NCBI GenBank assembly: GCA_002493945.1
Contig: DLAL01000073.1
Coordinates: 57,314-66,856, forward strand
Source of the DNA: Porphyromonadaceae bacterium UBA7048
Lineage (GTDB): Bacteria; Bacteroidota; Bacteroidia; Bacteroidales; Muribaculaceae
Reading direction: 5' to 3'
Length of the DNA: 9,543 bases
Made by a program: the position numbers and the translations under genes. The notes below the pieces were generated by a model. That model was not told the DNA's origin. It worked only from the letters and a program-made list of their open reading frames with translations, and ran no database searches. Shown piece by piece: positions 7,400-9,543 of this stretch (positions are counted from its first letter, which is position 1; the number at the start of each line of letters is the position of its first letter).

Positions 7400-9421
7400 T
7401 TAGAACATAATCATAAATGAAAGATTGACGTTGAAGCCCGTCATGTAGCTCTTCGCCTTACTGCTGAAATGTGCGGCTTTGTTATAATCATAGCACGCAC
7501 CGATATTCTGATAGTATTCGGGCGTCAGGACTACTCCGAAGTTGTGGTTCCACATATAATCCACGCGGGCTGAGAACGTTATGCTGTTGGCATACTCGTC
7601 GAAGTCGGTCAGTATACGGTAGCCGAGCATAGGAGTGATGTGGAATCCGCTGCCGGTCAGGATTCGCCAGCCGGCGCGTGCCGTTAGGATGTGCTCGGGC
7701 CATAAGTCAACGTATTGGTCAGTATAACTACTATTATGAGGAAGGCCTTCTCCCCAGTCACCGGTTTCCGGGTCTTTGGAATACATGTACATATTCACGT
7801 CATCATTCAGCCCGGCATACTGATACTCGGCCTCGAAGCAGAAGCCGCCGGCATGGAAGCCCAGCGCTCCGCCGAAAGTGGTCATCGAGCCGACAGTGCC
7901 GCCTGCGAGGATATACATGTCCTTGCGCTGGCGCAGGATGGATTTGTGCTTAATGTACACACTTTGGTTCTGAGTATAGTTCTCGGTAGTGGAGAAAGGT
8001 TTGTAGTAATAGGAGTAGTTCGGAGTGGCCGAAATGGTGTGGCGTCCCGGACGTACGGATACGCGAGCCGAGCCTGACGTCAGTTCCTGACGGGTGCCGT
8101 CGACGTACACGGCCTCGGAGTTGGGCGCGCTGATAAGCAGGGTTATGAGATTGGTAAGCGTAGGCTTGACGGTGGTCTCGAGTCCGTCTTCGACGTTGAC
8201 GGTCTGTGTCGAGGGCTGATAGCCTTTCAGCGATACCTCGACCGTGTGCTGGCCGACCAGGATATTGTTGATGCTGATAGGCGTGTTGCCCTTCAGGACT
8301 CCGTCGACCTTCACCTGCGCGCCGCGAGGTGTGCTCTCCACATTGATTGAGCCGTAGATAGGCTCGGGGATGGGCATGACTACTTCTATTTTCTGACCTT
8401 TGCGGAGAACAGACACCTGCTTGCGCGCCGGACGGTGGCTGCTGCGCCGCGCCTCGAACACATAGTCGCCGGGGACGAGCTGGCCGAACCATTCGCCCGT
8501 GCCGAGCTTGCGGCCGTCCAGATAGATGTCCGAGCCGTCGGCACGAACATGGGCCTGTGCGAAGTTGCCGTCGAGCATCGGACGGATGATGGTCTCCTCG
8601 TTGTCCTTGATGACCACCGTCTCCTGATAGGGGTTGTACAGATCTTTCGATATCTTCAGAGTGTGGGTGCCGCTGGCGAGGCGTGTCTTTATGATGTTGC
8701 CCGTCCCCACGCGCTTCTCGTCGATGTAGATGTTGGCGCCTTCAAGGGCGTCGCCGCCGTTGACGGTCAGAAAACCGTAGGCCGGACGCAGTCTCAGGTT
8801 GACCTTTACGGCCTGATTGGGGTCGTTGACCACGACAGTGCCCGGCTCGGCGTGGTAGTCGGTGGCCTTCACCATATAGTTGTATGTGCCGAAGGGCACG
8901 CTCTTGCTCACGTAGCCATCGCTGTTGAGCGCCCAGGGCTCGCCGTTCACTTCAAGGTAGGCGTCAGTGGGCGAGACGGTGAATTCGAGGTACTGCTTCT
9001 GAGTGGACAGATATATCTCTCCCAGCTCCATACGGTAGGTGGTGGCTTTGGCAAGTCCCTTGCTGAAGCGGTAGTCGCGCAGGGTGCCGATCGACGAATT
9101 GCTGTTGGAGATGGTCACGCGGCGTGCGCCGGGTGCGACGTATACCAGATAGGCCGGGCGTCCGCCGACGGTGCGCTCCTCGACTTTGCTGTAAAGACCG
9201 CCGAAATCAAAGTGATAGCCGCCGGCCTCGACGTTGGTGACGATGATGAGGGCGCATTTGTCGCCGCTGCTCGGGTCGGTCACCGGATGTACGTGCGGTG
9301 TGGTCTCGTTGGGGTCTTCTGCGAATGACTTCACTGTGATATTGTTCTGGGCCACGGCCGATACGCCGGTTAGCAACAGCAGCAAAGACAACAGGGTTAA
9401 TAATTTGGATTTAAACAACAT
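7400..9421 (-). CDS. PEGA-repeat protein with C-terminal outer-membrane beta barrel
   Basis: A 673-residue protein with a Sec signal peptide and probable cleavage at SAVA before Gln25. Residues about 28-145 form an N-terminal beta domain that I do not recognise. Five PEGA or PEGA-like units follow at about 146-212, 216-284, 288-350, 357-424 and 426-492; the fourth is textbook, with ESTPRGAQVKVDG, NTP, GQHTVEVSLKGYQP. After residue 500 the pattern changes to alternating Gly/aromatic strands (YILAGGTVGSMTTFGGALGF, FCFEAEYQY, HILTARAGWRI, HITPMLGYRIL) and ends in Phe, as outer-membrane beta barrels do. The barrel is small, perhaps eight strands. PEGA domains are found in envelope and S-layer-associated proteins and are thought to mediate binding. 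It is the first gene of the block, so it may be the membrane anchor for the other exported products. Architecture well supported, role inferred. Confidence 0.9.
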   Translation of the reverse strand: MLFKSKLLTLLSLLLLLTGVSAVAQNNITVKSFAEDPNETTPHVHPVTDPSSGDKCALIIVTNVEAGGYHFDFGGLYSKVEERTVGGRPAYLVYVAPGARRVTISNSNSSIGTLRDYRFSKGLAKATTYRMELGEIYLSTQKQYLEFTVSPTDAYLEVNGEPWALNSDGYVSKSVPFGTYNYMVKATDYHAEPGTVVVNDPNQAVKVNLRLRPAYGFLTVNGGDALEGANIYIDEKRVGTGNIIKTRLASGTHTLKISKDLYNPYQETVVIKDNEETIIRPMLDGNFAQAHVRADGSDIYLDGRKLGTGEWFGQLVPGDYVFEARRSSHRPARKQVSVLRKGQKIEVVMPIPEPIYGSINVESTPRGAQVKVDGVLKGNTPISINNILVGQHTVEVSLKGYQPSTQTVNVEDGLETTVKPTLTNLITLLISAPNSEAVYVDGTRQELTSGSARVSVRPGRHTISATPNYSYYYKPFSTTENYTQNQSVYIKHKSILRQRKDMYILAGGTVGSMTTFGGALGFHAGGFCFEAEYQYAGLNDDVNMYMYSKDPETGDWGEGLPHNSSYTDQYVDLWPEHILTARAGWRILTGSGFHITPMLGYRILTDFDEYANSITFSARVDYMWNHNFGVVLTPEYYQNIGACYDYNKAAHFSSKAKSYMTGFNVNLSFMIMF
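7403..7924 (-). other. C-terminal outer-membrane barrel segment of the PEGA protein
   Basis: Residues 500-673 alternate hydrophobic and polar residues in short strands separated by polar turns (for example the Asp/Gly/Ser-rich loop 540-568) and finish in FNVNLSFMIMF with a terminal Phe. That is the usual signal for outer-membrane barrel insertion by the BAM machinery. Parts of this segment are AT-richer than the PEGA region. Confidence 0.65.
7946..8986 (-). repeat. Five PEGA or PEGA-like repeat units
   Basis: Residues 146-492 contain repeated beta modules of about 65-70 residues. They share the order hydrophobic strand, V/IYxDG or similar turn, xxGT or GNTP, then GxHTxxxxxxY. Units 2, 3 and 4 are clear, unit 1 is looser and unit 5 is degenerate. 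Confidence 0.7.
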
Positions 9422-9543
9422 AACTTGGGTCAGAGTGGTATAGAACCAGTGAGAAATGATGAAAAATGAGGCTTAGAATTCAATTTTATCGGCAAAGTTA
9501 CACATTAGTTAACAAAATACCCGTAACTGTTCAGCGGACACGC
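9422..9543. other. Intergenic leader upstream of the gene block
   Basis: An AT-rich gap to the window edge with no open frame of note. It holds the candidate -7 box and a 6-base inverted pair AGTTAC (9496-9501) and GTAACT (9523-9528). Neither a terminator hairpin nor a Shine-Dalgarno-like motif is visible ahead of the first start codon. Confidence 0.5.
9493..9500 (-). promoter_or_regulatory. Candidate -7 box (TAACTTTG) of the six-gene block
   Basis: On the minus strand TAACTTTG matches the Bacteroidales -7 consensus TAnnTTTG exactly. It lies 71 bases before the first start codon, so transcription would begin near 9485 with a leader of about 64 bases. A TTTG lies upstream (9513-9516) but only 12 bases away, so the -33 element at the usual spacing is weak. 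That makes this promoter likely but not certain, and it may need an activator. Confidence 0.55.

Noticed and set aside
8435..9328. Long plus-strand open frame (297 residues) opposite the PEGA protein
   Set aside because: It is antisense to a well-supported gene, has no signal peptide or recognisable domain, and its His/Val/Asp-rich composition is what the reverse strand of a GC-rich gene gives.
9513..9516. TTTG as the -33 partner of the TAACTTTG box
   Set aside because: Only 12 bases separate it from the -7 box, against the usual 19 or so.

Overview
The window looks like a chromosomal segment from a member of the Bacteroidales (Bacteroidota), plausibly a gut lineage such as Muribaculaceae. 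The reasons are two good matches to the Bacteroidales -7 promoter box (TAnnTTTG), no Shine-Dalgarno-like motif ahead of the starts I examined, and a protein repertoire typical of the phylum: BACON modules, PEGA repeats with a C-terminal barrel, fimbrillin-like lipoproteins and LPP20-type proteins. The family assignment is a guess. Base composition is mostly GC-rich, apart from one dip in the fimbrillin-like gene.

All supported genes lie on the minus strand and read from right to left. They form one compact block of six genes. A leader of about 120 bases (9422-9543) carries a TAACTTTG box. It is followed by a PEGA-repeat/outer-membrane-barrel protein (7400-9421), a lipoprotein of seven BACON-like modules (5266-7383), a fimbrillin-like lipoprotein (4119-5258), a small LPP20-type lipoprotein (3468-4106), a larger LPP20-type periplasmic protein with a probable NTF2-like C-terminus (1545-3446), and a transglutaminase-like protein with a long Pro/Glu-rich spacer (46-1548). 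Gaps are 16, 7, 12 and 21 bases, then a 4-base ATGA overlap. This strongly suggests one transcription unit. A well-formed promoter (TTTG-N19-TATCTTTG) sits at the end of the last gene and probably drives a further minus-strand gene outside the window.

Every product carries an export signal: three look like lipoproteins and three like Sec/SPI substrates. The simplest reading is an envelope or cell-surface apparatus. The barrel protein would be the outer-membrane anchor with periplasmic PEGA domains, the BACON and fimbrillin-like lipoproteins would be surface-exposed adhesive modules, the two LPP20 proteins periplasmic partners, and the transglutaminase-like protein a possible protease or crosslinking enzyme. 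That joint role is inferred from co-localisation and domain types; I do not recognise the set as a named, characterised system. No RNA genes, mobile elements or CRISPR arrays were seen.
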